Origin: Trichopria drosophilae
Lineage: Eukaryota; Arthropoda; Insecta; Hymenoptera; Diapriidae
Length of the DNA: 64,000 bases
Direction: 5' to 3'
NCBI GenBank assembly: GCA_030407085.1
Contig: CM059584.1
Location: 1,173,501-1,237,500 of the forward strand
Position 1 is the stretch's first letter, and the number at the start of each line of letters is the position of its first letter. The notes below the pieces were generated by a model. The model did no database searches, was not told the origin of the DNA, and worked only from the letters and a program-made list of their open reading frames with translations. This document shows positions 44,497 through 55,664 of this stretch, one piece after another. A program made the translations under genes and the position numbers.

Positions 44497-44526
44497 CTGA
44501 AGAGGACCCACATCAGGGTCGAAACG
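44497..44526 (+). ncRNA. Hammerhead-like core, right Penelope end
   Basis: CTGAAGA (44497-44503), stem II GACCC/GGGTC, and GAAACG (44521-44526). It is the inverted partner of 42916-42945. Confidence 0.55.
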
Positions 44527-44987
44527 TTTAATCTTGCCCTTCAATTTTACATTAATTCCTTAATTATTTTTGAATTTTTAACTGGCCTCTGCCCTCCATT
44601 TTTGACCTTCATATTATCTTAAATTTATTACCCTCCAATTTTTACCTTCACTTATATATTTATAAATTAATTTTCCTGTCGAAAATATTTATTTTTCATT
44701 TTATTTTTAAAGACCGAAACTCACCAAGACTATATTTATTTACATTTATATTTCGAACGGTCGAGCATTTATCATGTATTAAACTGTAATATTTTTCAAT
44801 TACATTTCAATTGCAATAAAACGTATAAAATGTGTACTTTTATAAAAGTAAAATTTCAATCTAAAAATAAAAAGCTTAAATCCTGTATTTTTAATGCAAC
44901 GAATTTTTCGAGTATCATATCTGTAATTAACAGTATTAATTAGAAGGTAGATAATCTGTTTAAAAATCACTGCTTTTAATACATATA

Positions 44988-45734
44988 CAGGGTCATCGAA
45001 AAGTATCGGACCCCCCTAATATCTTCAGTTAGAATGCACTTAGGAGAAAATATCCAATAGCAAAGTTGTATGGTTTCAAGCGGGGAGTAAGATGATGACC
45101 TTGACTTTGACCTTGACCATGTCCTTCAAGGTCATTTCAAGGTCAATCTTATTTTTTTAAATAGAACCCCCTACATTTTATTGCATATTCTTATAGCTTA
45201 TCTCGAGAGCTTTCCAAAACACTATAATAAAATATTTTTTTATTAAGTACTTTTTGAGTTATAAAGGTTTGAAGTTTTTCCAAAATGCATTCTTACTGAA
45301 AATATTAGGGGGATCCGATTAATGTATTTTCTTTAAACCAATTAATTGGTCTCATTATTCCGCGCACAAAAGTATTAAGGTTATGATTACTGAAAACTAA
45401 ATAATATTTTACAAGATACTCTACATTTTGTGTCAAAAAATTGTTAACTTCAAACCTTTATAACTCAAAAAGTACTTAATAAAAAAATATTTTATTATAG
45501 TGTTTTGGAAAGCTCTCGAGATAAGCTATAAGAATATGCAATAAAATGTAGGGGGTTCTATTTAAAAAAATAAGATTGACCTTGAAATGACCTTGAAGGA
45601 CATGGTCAAGGTCAAAGTCAAGGTCATCATCTTACTCCCCGCTTGAAACCATACAACTTTGCTATTGGACATTTTCTCCTAAGTGCATTCTAACTGAAGA
45701 TATTAGAGGGGTCCGATACTTTTCGATGACCCTG
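44988..45734. mobile_element. Palindromic MITE rich in TCAAGGTCA
   Basis: Arms 44988-45276 and 45446-45734 are near-perfect reverse complements starting CAGGGTCATCGAAAAGTATC. CATATA (44982-44987 and 45735-45740) is a possible 6-bp duplication; TA alone is also possible. Eight exact TCAAGGTCA or TGACCTTGA nonamers are present, four per arm. Confidence 0.8.
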
Positions 45735-46353
45735 CATATATTAAATTTCGTGCAGTTTAAAATTTTTTCAATTTCTTATTTTTTATAAATACGATTATGT
45801 CATGGCAGAACTTTATTTGCTGACGACAATTCAAGATTCAAAATTATATAATATTCATTCGATTTACCTTGTATAACAGTACATGTCGTTGTGACAGAAA
45901 AATTTTCCTTTTCTTTATTTGCCTGCCAATGGCGGTATAGTTTAATTGTACATTTTTGTTTATGATATGTGGTATAATTGTCTTTATTATATCTTTAAAA
46001 TCTTTTGCGTGTCTCGAATTCAATATTATATATGATTTCTGCAACATAAAATCGATGAAAATGAAGAATGAATTAAATAAAATTAATAGAAATCGAATAC
46101 ACATACAAGCGCACATACACACATGCGCGTGCACACAATTATAAATAAACTATATATACTGAATCAGTACATTACAGTCCCAGTACATTGCCGGTATTGT
46201 GCCGATCGTCGGGAAAACTTCAAAATCGGTATAAAGGCAGTACTGGAAACCAGTACTGCCCAGGTATTCAGCCAGTACTGAACCAGTACTATGTTGTACA
46301 ACTGTACCGGTATTGGCCACCAGTACTGTCGTACATGATTTTCCACCTGGGTA

Positions 46354-47875
46354 GTCGCAGTTAAGTGGTCAATCAAATAAGTTTTCTTAATTTTAGTTTT
46401 TTCCTCATTTAATAAAGCTGTAGCGTTTCAACATTGGTTATAATTGCATAAGTATATACAGATTGCGATTTTCGATTTTCTTGTTTTGGAACTTCCAAAG
46501 CAAATTATTTCAATGGAATTTTAATGTTTTTTGCGAAAAATATAGATTTTTAATCACTTTTTTTAATCAATCCAAATTTTAGAAAAATTCTATATACATA
46601 CCGTCTTGGAATGCATAAATAATGGCCCTATCATTGTACTCAGGAGTTGAAGCAGAAAAGAACTTTTTTTGAGATTTGACAAATGTCGGAATTTTCAAAA
46701 ATGTAATTTTATGAAGGAATACGAACCATGTAGATGGCACAGTAGCAAATAAGTAAGTTCTAGGTTGTTCGAAACATTATTTTTGTATTTTATAAATTCA
46801 ATATTAACACGAGATAGTCCTTCGTAGTCTGTGTAAATCTGTTTCTTTGGCAAGTTCGTGGTAGGAATGTACGTTGAAACATTTATTTTGAAAGAAATAA
46901 GTTTTTCGTAGCAGGATATTATGTACCATATTACGGGGGTTATTCGTGCCTGTGGTATAGGTTTCATTCTTGGAAAGAAAATAGTTCATTTGTTGCGTGT
47001 AAGATGACTTGTTGATGACTACGATTGCTTCCTTTAACCGCTAGGTGTAAATAATATATTTGTAATATTGTTTGGTTCAATTTAGGGTTTTTGAGCATTG
47101 TTCTGTCCTAGATTAAAATTGGGTCTGCAACGGATTTTATGTTCGATGGTTTTGGGGATAATTAGTTTTCCAATTCCCCAGAATCATTCTATAGATCGTC
47201 AATAACATAAATTCCCCACACACTTCAAGAAGCATTTGAAAATATTGCATGTTAAAATTCACGACTCGATAAGAATTGATATAATAGAAGGTTCTAATTA
47301 TTATTTTTGGAGGGAGGTTAGTCATAAAGTATATCTAGATAATAAGATATAAATAAATTTTGTACTTTACGATTATTATTTATTTTTCAACTGCTATTTG
47401 ATTACATTTGAGTAAATTTTATGTCTTTTTCAATTGGTAATTCTAATATAATTGTTTTAACACTCCGGGAGTAGAATTCGATTTTGCGCCCTGTTAAATA
47501 TTCGGGACAAATTAGAATAAAGTAAAACCTGGTATGTATTGATAAATTATGTAGCTTTAAGAAACATATGTTTTGATTACCCTTTACGCGTTTGTTATTT
47601 TTATTGTGGTGTAGGTAAAACAAGAGGTCGAGTGAACACACACTACTTTAGTAAAAATATGTAATATGTTTATATGGTACGCTAAACACATACTTTACAC
47701 GTAGCTGTATACGGACCGATCAAGTGGGTTATCGAAAAGCAAACGGCTATTCCAGGCGACGCGCGGACAATTCCCTTAGTACTTAACGCCACCTATATAT
47801 TTTAATATTATTTTAACAGTGGACATTACATTTATAATAGTGCATAACAATATAATTCATTTCCTACAGTACCGG
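46354..47875. other. Gene-free or unrecognised stretch
   Basis: Several short minus-strand frames (46695-46989, 47137-47325, 47402-47641) overlap or adjoin but show no motif I recognise. They may be decayed transposon coding. Confidence 0.3.
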
Positions 47876-47888
47876 CCATTATCAAAAG

Positions 47889-48180
47889 TTGATTGTTATG
47901 ATGACATGCAATGAAAATAATGAAATTTATTTTGCGAACAAAATCTTAGTAAAAAAGGTAAACGTTTGCTCTCAGGAAAAGATGTCAGCAAGAATAACAA
48001 AAAAAAGGAAAAGAAAACGAAAGTCATCCCAGCATGCCAATTCAGGAAAATACAATTTGTACTTTGTGCCTTAAATCTCACGAAGAAGATTAGATGCAAT
48101 GTGGGAATTGTAAAACTTGAGTTTATGAAGCTTGTGCAAACATATCAGTGCTTTCAAAATATTTGCGATTTTTCATTGTT
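47889..48180 (+). pseudogene. PHD-like zinc-finger fragment, perhaps a pogo transposase tail
   Basis: A Lys/Arg-rich stretch (KNNKKKEKKTK-like) is followed, in the frame starting near 48050, by CTLCLKSHEED, a stop, then MQCGNCKT and VYEACANIS. C-x2-C...C-x2-C with a HE-C-like pair resembles the short PHD-like tail found on some pogo/Tigger transposases. It is decayed and partial. Confidence 0.3.
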
Positions 48181-48185
48181 TTCAA

Positions 48186-49440
48186 ATTACTTCGACCCAG
48201 ACTAAGTCTGGACGAAGTATTGAATTTGGTCACTTCGGGCAAAAAAATTTCCGTATACTTTTTCATCAAATGTCGATGTTTCAGACCCTAAGGAACCCAA
48301 ATCAACAATAAAAAAATTTGTGTCCGTGATCTTGTACGTACGTACAGTAGTCCTCCCTTTAAGGTTTAAATTTTAGCTTTCAAGATGGCGGCTTCTTCTC
48401 TTAAGGTTTACTTTCCCCTGACCCCCACTACCAGAGCTTTTCGTGCTCGACTGCACGCCGCGCGCCTGCGGTTGGTTCACAGGCGGTAACAAAATGTCTG
48501 GTGGTGGGAGAGGCCGTGAGGGGAAAAATAAAACATAAGGGAAGAAAGTTTTAAACCTTACGGGAAGAATAAACCTTAAGGGGAGTAACCTTAAGGGGAG
48601 GACTACTGTACGTCCGTACGTCCCGTTTTTTTGTCTCGCGATAACTCGCGAACGGATAAGCCTATTGACATACATTTTTGTTTAAAATACGCGTCTTGGC
48701 ATAACTTAGATCTGATTAGATTTTGGCGCAGATCCATCCGTCCATTACTAAAAAAAAATTAGCCCCAATTAAGTTACTTCGTAGTTTTTTTTACCCTATA
48801 GTTTTCCATAAAATTTCGAAGCTTAGACCCCCTACCCCCAGGGGTAGTTTTCGCCAGCCTCTCGAGCGCGGTGATCCCCTATGGGCGCATAAGTTCTTTT
48901 TCTTCACACCGGGAGGAAAGCAGCAACTTTCCTTCCGCAAGCGGAAGGAAAGATGCCGCTTATCCTCCCTTGTATGAAGAAAAATCGTATACTTCCCTCG
49001 CGAAGTAAAAAAGAATGCCTCAGACTGCCTGTTTCTCACCATCGGCTTCGCCTCAGGTAAAAATTACACGCAGTCTGAGACATTCTTTATTTTACCTCCC
49101 TCGTTGAGTAATATACTATTACGCCCTTGATACGAAAATAACTATTTCGATATATATCTAAAAGATGTCTTATAGTATCTAAAAGATATCCGTCAGAGAC
49201 CTTTTCGACACTTTCAAGATATCTTTGAAGAATTATATGTATATATATTGTATATATAAGATCATAATGATACAGACTGTAATTAGTAAAACACTGTAAA
49301 CATGTAATATGCATCGAATAGTCTATTACAATGAAAGTGCTTGAAGTAATTGTTTTGCAACTTTTATTTATTAATACTTCGGCTGGCCTGTTGTCGGGGT
49401 CGAAGTCTTGAAAATGCTCATTTTCAATTTTCATACATAT
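48186..49440 (+). repeat. Dispersed repeat, copy 1
   Basis: Shares with 51535-52840, in the same order: TTACTTCGAC and GAATTTGGTCACTTCGG, then TGTGTCCGTGATCTTGTACG, a CTCGCGATAACTCGCGAAC-like block, and the end GTTTTGCAAC and GGGGTCGAAGT. A pogo MITE at 48345-48608 sits inside this copy only. Non-coding. Confidence 0.6.
48345..48608. mobile_element. pogo-type MITE (TA target)
   Basis: 264 bp, TA-flanked, termini CAGTAGTCCTCCCTTTAAGG and complement. AACCTTAAGGGGA is reiterated at the right end. A perfect TISU/YY1 motif, CAAGATGGCGGC, is at 48381-48392. Confidence 0.75.
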
Positions 49441-50314
49441 AAGAAACACTATATTGTTGTAACATATCTATCGAAGCCACTTTGACCTAAATATGATTGG
49501 ACCCCCAAATATCAATATAATTTTATAATATAATTGAAAGCTGTTAGTAAACAAACGAGTATTAAGGAATAGCCGACTCTCTACTGGGTCGAAGTTTCTG
49601 AGCGAGCGAAGCGTGCGAGGCACCACGTCAACACTAGTTTTATTATTTAAATTAATGGTTACTGAACATAATGACATTTTATTGTTTTGATTGATAGTTT
49701 ACTAATTTCTAAATACATATCAATGGTTCTTTAATATGTAAGTTAAGGTGTTTTCTTCTTATCTTGAATGAACCTTAGGGTGACGGTACTGCCGATTATC
49801 TGAGAATTACATGCGAAGTTTATTATTAAAAATTGAAATGTGGTATTTCGGCTTAACAGATTCATGATTGAAAGTAAGGATTTGAAATAAAAGTGGAGCA
49901 TTCATTTAATTTAATTTTTAAATACCTTATAGCTACGCGCAGATGTCGACATATTTTTGGAAATGGAAATAAATGGGATTAGAATTAATCGAGTATTTTT
50001 AGAATAGTTGTCCACGAACTTAGTGTCATCTGTTCAAATTCCATTTTTTATATAAACTGTTGAAAGAGAATTGTATTTGTTTTAAATTTGTTACTGATAA
50101 GTCAAGTTCAACTCTTAACACTTCTAAGTAACAAATTAAAAAAATGTACTTAATCTTTCAGTATATAAAAAAGTTGAACCTTTCTCTATTACCTTAGTAG
50201 AATTGTAAAAATTTAATATAAAAACCTGTTATTGTAAATAATAACCTATAAAACCATATTATACAAATTTTAGCAAGGAAAAGGGATTTAGTGAAAGTAT
50301 CTTTTATCTTATTT
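49441..50314. other. Gene-free stretch
   Basis: AT-rich. Apart from a GC-richer GAGCGAGCGAAGCGTGCGAG stretch near 49599 nothing stands out. Confidence 0.35.
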
Positions 50315-50872
50315 ATATTGTAATATAAATATTAAAAGTAAATACACTGAATATCTTTCAGTAATGTTTTATGAAAAATATTGTATAGTTTTGTAAAAAT
50401 GGCGGTTTTATTTTTTCGTTTTACCAAGATTTTGCCGAGCTACATAATTGGAAACTAGAAATATTAACGGATTTAGTTAAATAACAAATTAAACTAGTAG
50501 GTATATGATCGACAAATTTTTTAAAATATGCAGTTTTGGCAAAACAGCAGATAGTCAAAGATATTGGCTTGATTTCCATTACAGAAAATGTTCATTTCTT
50601 GTATATAAAATTGAAATTTTTTATCGAAAAGAAAAAATCGAACGATTAATATGTAGACTTTTACATATTTAATCAACCTGAACACTGCAACACTGAACAA
50701 CAACAAACAACAACAATAAAAATAATGTCCTATTTTAGAAACTTTTTAACTCGTTGCATCATAGACCTCACTTTAGAAACCACCTTTTGTTCGTTGCTTA
50801 TTCCGCCATAAAAATGCCTTTTTTAAAAGGAAACCCGCCCTAAGTTATATATCGGCGCTGAGTTATACCTTC
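50315..50872. repeat. 558-bp inverted repeat, left arm
   Basis: Near-perfect reverse complement of 53913-54470. Each arm contains the same 61-codon open stretch in opposite orientation, which is not a recognisable gene. The inner end reads CCCGCCCTAAGTTATATATC. Confidence 0.85.
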
Positions 50873-50908
50873 CCAATTTTCATTACATTCATAAAAATTA
50901 ATAATAAA

Positions 50909-51205
50909 TATCGACCGCCGTATTGGATCCGCCATTTCGAATTTTCATATTCTTCATCAGCGACCTCAAAACGTCAATATCCCAATATTGACAGACATGC
51001 TACAAACAATTATTAACATACTATTATTCAACCCTAAAGACATTCAAGGGCCATTTCGACAAACAGTCAGGGGTAATTTCTACCAGAAAAATGGTTTTTG
51101 AGAAAAAACAAAAAAACACGTGTTAAATACTTTTTATAGAAGTACTTGTATACGCAGTTTCAAAAAAATCGGTGATTATCACTTCCCTAGTGTTACTTGT
51201 TAGAA
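50909..51205 (+). repeat. ~300-bp direct repeat, copy 1
   Basis: Diverged direct copy at 54692-54990; shared runs include CGTCAATATCCCAATATT and AAAACACGTGTTAAATACTT. Confidence 0.8.
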
Positions 51206-51889
51206 CTGATTAGTTTTGCAGTCGATTTGGGGGGGATAGAACAAAAAAAAAGCTAAAAAATACGTTTTTTGCGTTTCTTATCAAAAATGCAAATCACACA
51301 AAAAAATGCTTCCCACAGAAAAGGAAAAGGTAGAGCATCAAATTTTCCATAAACTAAGTTATACGCGTTTTCATCGTAAAATCAACGATGATATCGTATA
51401 GGAGACGAATGAGCATGAAAATAATCAAGTTGACTTGTCCAATATGTTTTAGCATAAAAGTTCAAAAAGAATACAGTCATCTGGAAATGGGATCGCATGT
51501 ACAAAGTGGAGCTTTTCAGTTCTTAGTTTATTATTATTACTTCGACTTGGACCATAGGTCTGAACGAATCGTTGAATTTGGTCACTTCGGCAAAAAACAC
51601 TCTATAGTTTTTCATCAAATTTCGATATATCAGTCCTTAAAGGTCACAAAATTCAATTACAAATTTTGTGTCCGTGATCTTGTACGTCCGTCCGTCCATC
51701 ATTTTTCTTCGCGTTGTATCTCACGAACCTTCGACGGATTGACAAGTGTAATACTGTACTCGCCTTTTGCGCTTGCAAGACCTAACTTACTCTGATTATG
51801 TTTTGGAGATAATCCATATATCTGATGTTTTAAAAAATTGCAAAAAACATTTTAAATAAATAATTCCAAAATAGCAATATATTCTTTTC

Positions 51890-52110
51890 AGTATTATACA
51901 GCCGCAAAATCCGATTTTACGGCCTATTTTTAGTCCGTAAACTTTCATTTTACGAATCACGTGTAAAATGAATTTGCGCTGTCTAAAACATAACCCATAT
52001 ACGGACTAAATGCAGTCCGCAAAGTCGAATTTTTACAGCTTTCAGTGCCGGAAAATAATGTTCGACACACGGTCGTAAGACTTTACGGCCTTGTATCGAA
52101 AATAATATAT
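51890..52110. repeat. CGTAAA-palindrome repeat (copy 2)
   Basis: Starts with CCGCAAAATCCGATTTTACG and ends TTACGGCCTTGTATCGAAAA, with several direct and inverted CCGTAAA units between. Confidence 0.55.
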
Positions 52111-52263
52111 TGTGTATCTAGGGCGGGAAAGCATGTATTACGGCGCGGGCAATACTGCAGCTCGAGTCGTAGGCAAAAACGAGGCAAGCCGAGTCATGCC
52201 GTAGACGTGGGATTCAGCATGACCGAGCGTGTAATGCATTTCCGCCCGTGGTACACACGATAC

Positions 52264-52463
52264 TTTTTGTCACACCTGTCGACAAAAATGCCACCTTACT
52301 GGCCGGCGGTAATGAGTGGCGGGCTGTAATGAGAACAGCGGGCGGTAAAAATTGAAAAACGCCCTTGCGCATGCGCAGTTGCGTCCTCGGCCATAAATGG
52401 CAACTTTTCGTTCGATTAACTTGCACGGAAAGGTGGCAGTTTTGTGCAGGTGTGACAAAAATA
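52264..52463. mobile_element. Short GC-rich MITE
   Basis: Terminal inverted repeat of about 35 bp (TTTTTGTCACACCTG, then CAAAA-TGCCACCTT). The interior is GC-rich with TGCGCATGCGCA. Flanking TAC may be the target duplication. Confidence 0.65.
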
Positions 52464-53105
52464 CTATTTCGGTACTACAGCCGTAAAATCCGATTTTACC
52501 GATGGTACCGAAAAATACTATTAGACTATTACGGATTGCATTTCTTTCAATATTTTTTGATCGAGGACAATGAGTAAATGGTCTAAATACTCAGGACTCT
52601 TTTGCGTTTTATTACATTCTAATATTGACAGCTAATTAGTGACCTGGAGGGGAAATAACGCGTGCACATTACCAGTGTAAATGTTTAAAGCATAGCAAAC
52701 ATGTTAAAGATATCGAATATTATATCAGAATACAAGTGCGTGAAGTAAGTGTTTTGCAACTATTATTTATTAATACTACAGCTGGCCCGTGACCGGGGTC
52801 GAAGTTATGAAAACGCCCATTTTCAATGTTACTTCTACGCAGGCCATAGGTCATAGGTGTAAACTTCATTAGTGTGACCTCAAAATTGGATCATAGTGAA
52901 CATTGATTTTGAAAAATTTCTGGATGCTGTAAATAAAAAATTATAGCATCATATTGAAAATATCTGAATCCTAATTCGTAATTAACAACTCAAAAATCAT
53001 AAGAATTACTATATTTCCCTCTAATGATGGTATAAGATTATTTTTGATAAATGATTTCTTTTATAAATCTTTATTATTTGGTATTATATGGTTTCTAATC
53101 ATCAG

Positions 53106-53415
53106 CCCTGCAAAAAATTTTAGGTAGGATTCTCATGAGAATCATATGAGAACTTTTCTCATGAGAATCAAGTGAGATTCTTATGAGAAAAAAATTAAAT
53201 ATTTCATTTAATATTTATAACAATTTAACTTTATTTCTAGTATTTAAAATTTAATCAATTTTTAGAATTCGCGCATTCCTCTACGACATTTTCATATGAG
53301 AATCTAGTGAAATACTCGTGAAAGTCTCACTTAATCCTCGTGAAAATCTGGTTTTAATTTCTCATGAGAAAAGTTCTTGTATAATTCTCATGAGATTCCT
53401 AACGTTTTCACAGGG
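53106..53415. mobile_element. MITE built of TCATGAGAATC units
   Basis: Bounded by CCCTGCAAAA and TTTTCACAGGG. TCTCATGAGA or CTCATGAGAA and variants recur at least eight times in the arms. A short CCCTG terminus suggests a hAT relationship, but no 8-bp duplication was found. Confidence 0.55.
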
Positions 53416-53608
53416 AGTAATCTCGGCCTGAGTTAAACGAGCGGTTCTTTTAAAATGGCGGCTGTTTGCTCAAAGTTCTGGCCTCTCACTATCTCCACTT
53501 CTATATTTTTGTTTATATCTGGCGAAATGGAATATTCAGTGTGTGAGTAAAGTAGGCGCCGCCCTATGTTATACTGTCCATAGTTATACACGTGGCTTGT
53601 CCAAAGTT

Positions 53609-53660
<52 letters not shown>

Positions 53661-53912
53661 CTCCTTCCCCCACTCCATTTTTTCGCTGAGCCACACTCGC
53701 TTTGCGGCACTCACACACAGAAGCTCTCATTGTATGGATATAAACAAAGTTACGGACGTGAGGGGCTATAACTTTGGATAAATTTCAGCCATTATCAATT
53801 GTGTAACATAGGATGAGGGCTACTGTATAGTGAAGCCAGCGTGGCTCAGCGACAAAATGTGGTACGCGAAGTAGAGAAGGAAGAGACTACATAGTATAAC
53901 TTTAGACAAGGC
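53416..53912. repeat. pogo-like MITE remnants with (CT)n tract
   Basis: AAAATGGCGGC (53452-53462) and reiterated GTTATACT or AAGTTATACC motifs resemble the other pogo-type MITEs. A right-hand CAGTAGCCCTC terminus is visible on the minus strand at about 53827. A CT microsatellite fills 53613-53656. Boundaries are not resolved. Confidence 0.4.
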
Positions 53913-54470
53913 GAAGGTATAACTCAGCGCCGATATATAACTTAGGGCGGGCTTCCGTTTAAAAAAGGCATTTTTATGGCGGAATAAGCAACGAACAAAA
54001 GGTGGTTTCTAAAGTGAGGTCTATGATGCAACGAGTTAAAAAGTTTCTAAAATAGGACATTATTTTTATTGTTGTTGTTTGTTGTTGTTCAGTGTTGCAG
54101 TGTTCAGGTTGATTAAATATGTAAAAGTCTACATATTAATCGTTCGATTTTTTCTTTTCGATAAAAAATTTCAATTTTATATAGAAGAAATGAACATTTT
54201 CTGTAATGGAAATCAAGCCAATATCTTTGACTATCTGCTGTTTTGCCAAAACTGCATATTTTAAAAAATTTGTCGATCATATACCTACTAGTTTAATTTG
54301 TTATTTAACTAAATCCGTTAATATTTCTAGTTTCCAATTATGTAGCACGGCAAAATCTTGGTAAAACGAAAAAATAAAACCGCCATTTTTACAAAACTAT
54401 ACAATATTTTTCGTAAAACATTACTGAAAGATATTCAGTGTATTTACTTTTAATATTTATATTACAATAT
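53913..54470. repeat. 558-bp inverted repeat, right arm
   Basis: Reverse complement of 50315-50872, separated from it by about 3.0 kb. Confidence 0.85.
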
Positions 54471-54691
54471 CAGGTCAGGTCTTGAAAATTAAAAATAGCG
54501 GAACCAATATGGCGGACGAATTTTTACTATTTTTCAGGAATTTTGTGAAACATGGTTGGCTAGGGATTTTTTGCATTACTGATTATCAACATGATATTAG
54601 AGTTTGTGAAATTGTAGATTAAGAATAGCCGTGGCAACACGTAGCAAACCATAATACACAAAATTCCTGAGAAATAGTAAAAATTCGTCCG

Positions 54692-54990
54692 CCATATTGG
54701 TTCCGCCATTTTGAATTTTCAAAACCTGACTTCAAATTCTTCATCAGCGATCTCAAAACGTCAATATCCCAATATTCACAGACATGCTACAAATAATTTT
54801 TAACATACTATTATTCAACCCTAAACACATTCAAGGGCCATTTCTACAAACATTCAAGGATGATTTCTACCCCAAAAAAATGGTTTTAGGGAAAAACAAA
54901 AAAACACGTGTTAAATACTTTTTAAAGAAGTACTTGCATACGCAGTTTCAAAAAAATCGGTGATTATCACTTCCCTAGTGTTACTTGTAA
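54692..54990 (+). repeat. ~300-bp direct repeat, copy 2
   Basis: Direct copy of 50909-51205. It is preceded by a hairpin (54490-54700) with TTGGTTCCGCCAT and its complement. Confidence 0.8.
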
Positions 54991-55465
54991 GTTAGATCAC
55001 GCCAAGCTGAAAAAGAGATTGAACTTAAAGTCAAATGTCATTTCAGACGTTAATGGGTTAATCAAAATGGTAAGTAGGCTAGTTTGTCTCTATATTACGA
55101 ATTTGATAATAAAAACTGGTGCTGGGTCATGCTGAAGACGTTATCTTGAAATCCCTGCAAAAACATGTATTTTTTTTTAATTCAGTTTAAAAAATAGAAA
55201 TCGTACAAAAAAAATGTTTTTGGTAGCAAAAGTAGAGTAGAAAATTCTCTATAAAAAATGTTTGTATGGAGTTTCTTTGTATTTTTTGTTCGAATGGTTT
55301 GTTGCGTACTTCCCAATACTTGAGACACCTTGAGAACTATTCGAAACATTTCCTGCAGCAAAGAATGGGAATGCGAGTGGTGGGATTTAATATTTAACGC
55401 ATACTATTCCTAAATTCGATTCGATTACGATGATTCGGCGATTTCGTGTTAGTCCAGTAGCAAAG

Positions 55466-55473
55466 TATAAATA
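55466..55473 (+). promoter_or_regulatory. TATA-like box upstream of DIP2
   Basis: TATAAATA lies about 390 bp before the DIP2 start codon. If used, transcription would begin near 55495-55505. AT-rich sequence makes chance occurrence possible. Confidence 0.3.
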
Positions 55474-55664
55474 ACCCAAGAATGCTGTCTTGAGTCTATA
55501 GAGTGGTTGTTCGATCGACGACTGATCCTGATGACCAAACCGACGACGACTCGCACGAGACGCGAGACTATACGACAGAGACGGGAGAAGAAAACGACAA
55601 AGAGACATGGCAGCATTGGTTATGTAGATAGTTGGAGAGATATATAGATATATGCATTAGGGAG

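Larger units (their letters stand above)
42699..44743 (-). mobile_element. Penelope-like element with inverted ~260-bp ends
   Basis: The coding part (43109-44470, minus) is enclosed by inverted repeats 42699-42957 and 44484-44743, each with a hammerhead-like core. Penelope elements are known to carry LTR-like ends in direct or inverted order. The RT start is missing, so the copy is 5' truncated with an inverted second end. Confidence 0.8.
42282..46351. mobile_element. TA-flanked element with iterated CAGTACTGG ends, carrying two insertions
   Basis: TA (42280-42281 and 46352-46353) flanks CCCAGGTGGAAA and TTTCCACCTGGG. Subterminal zones (42282-42505 and 46160-46351) are packed with variants of CAGTACTGG in both orientations. 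Between them lie a Penelope element (42699-44743) and a palindromic MITE (44988-45734). If these are removed about 1.2 kb remain, so it is probably a non-autonomous Tc1/mariner-like element. The two ends could instead be two separate short copies. Confidence 0.45.
51535..52840 (+). repeat. Dispersed repeat, copy 2
   Basis: Same order of blocks as copy 1 at 48186-49440. It contains a CGTAAA hairpin (51890-52110) and a short MITE (52264-52463). Confidence 0.6.

Noticed and set aside
50521..50706. 61-codon protein present twice (also 54079-54264)
   Set aside because: It exists twice only because it lies in the inverted repeat; composition is low-complexity and there is no start context or homology I know.
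51388..51795. 135-codon plus-strand frame
   Set aside because: Most of it lies in dispersed repeat copy 2 (51535 on); no protein motif.
55387..55608. Minus-strand 73-codon frame upstream of DIP2
   Set aside because: Arg/Ser-rich shadow of the GC-rich leader region without motif.
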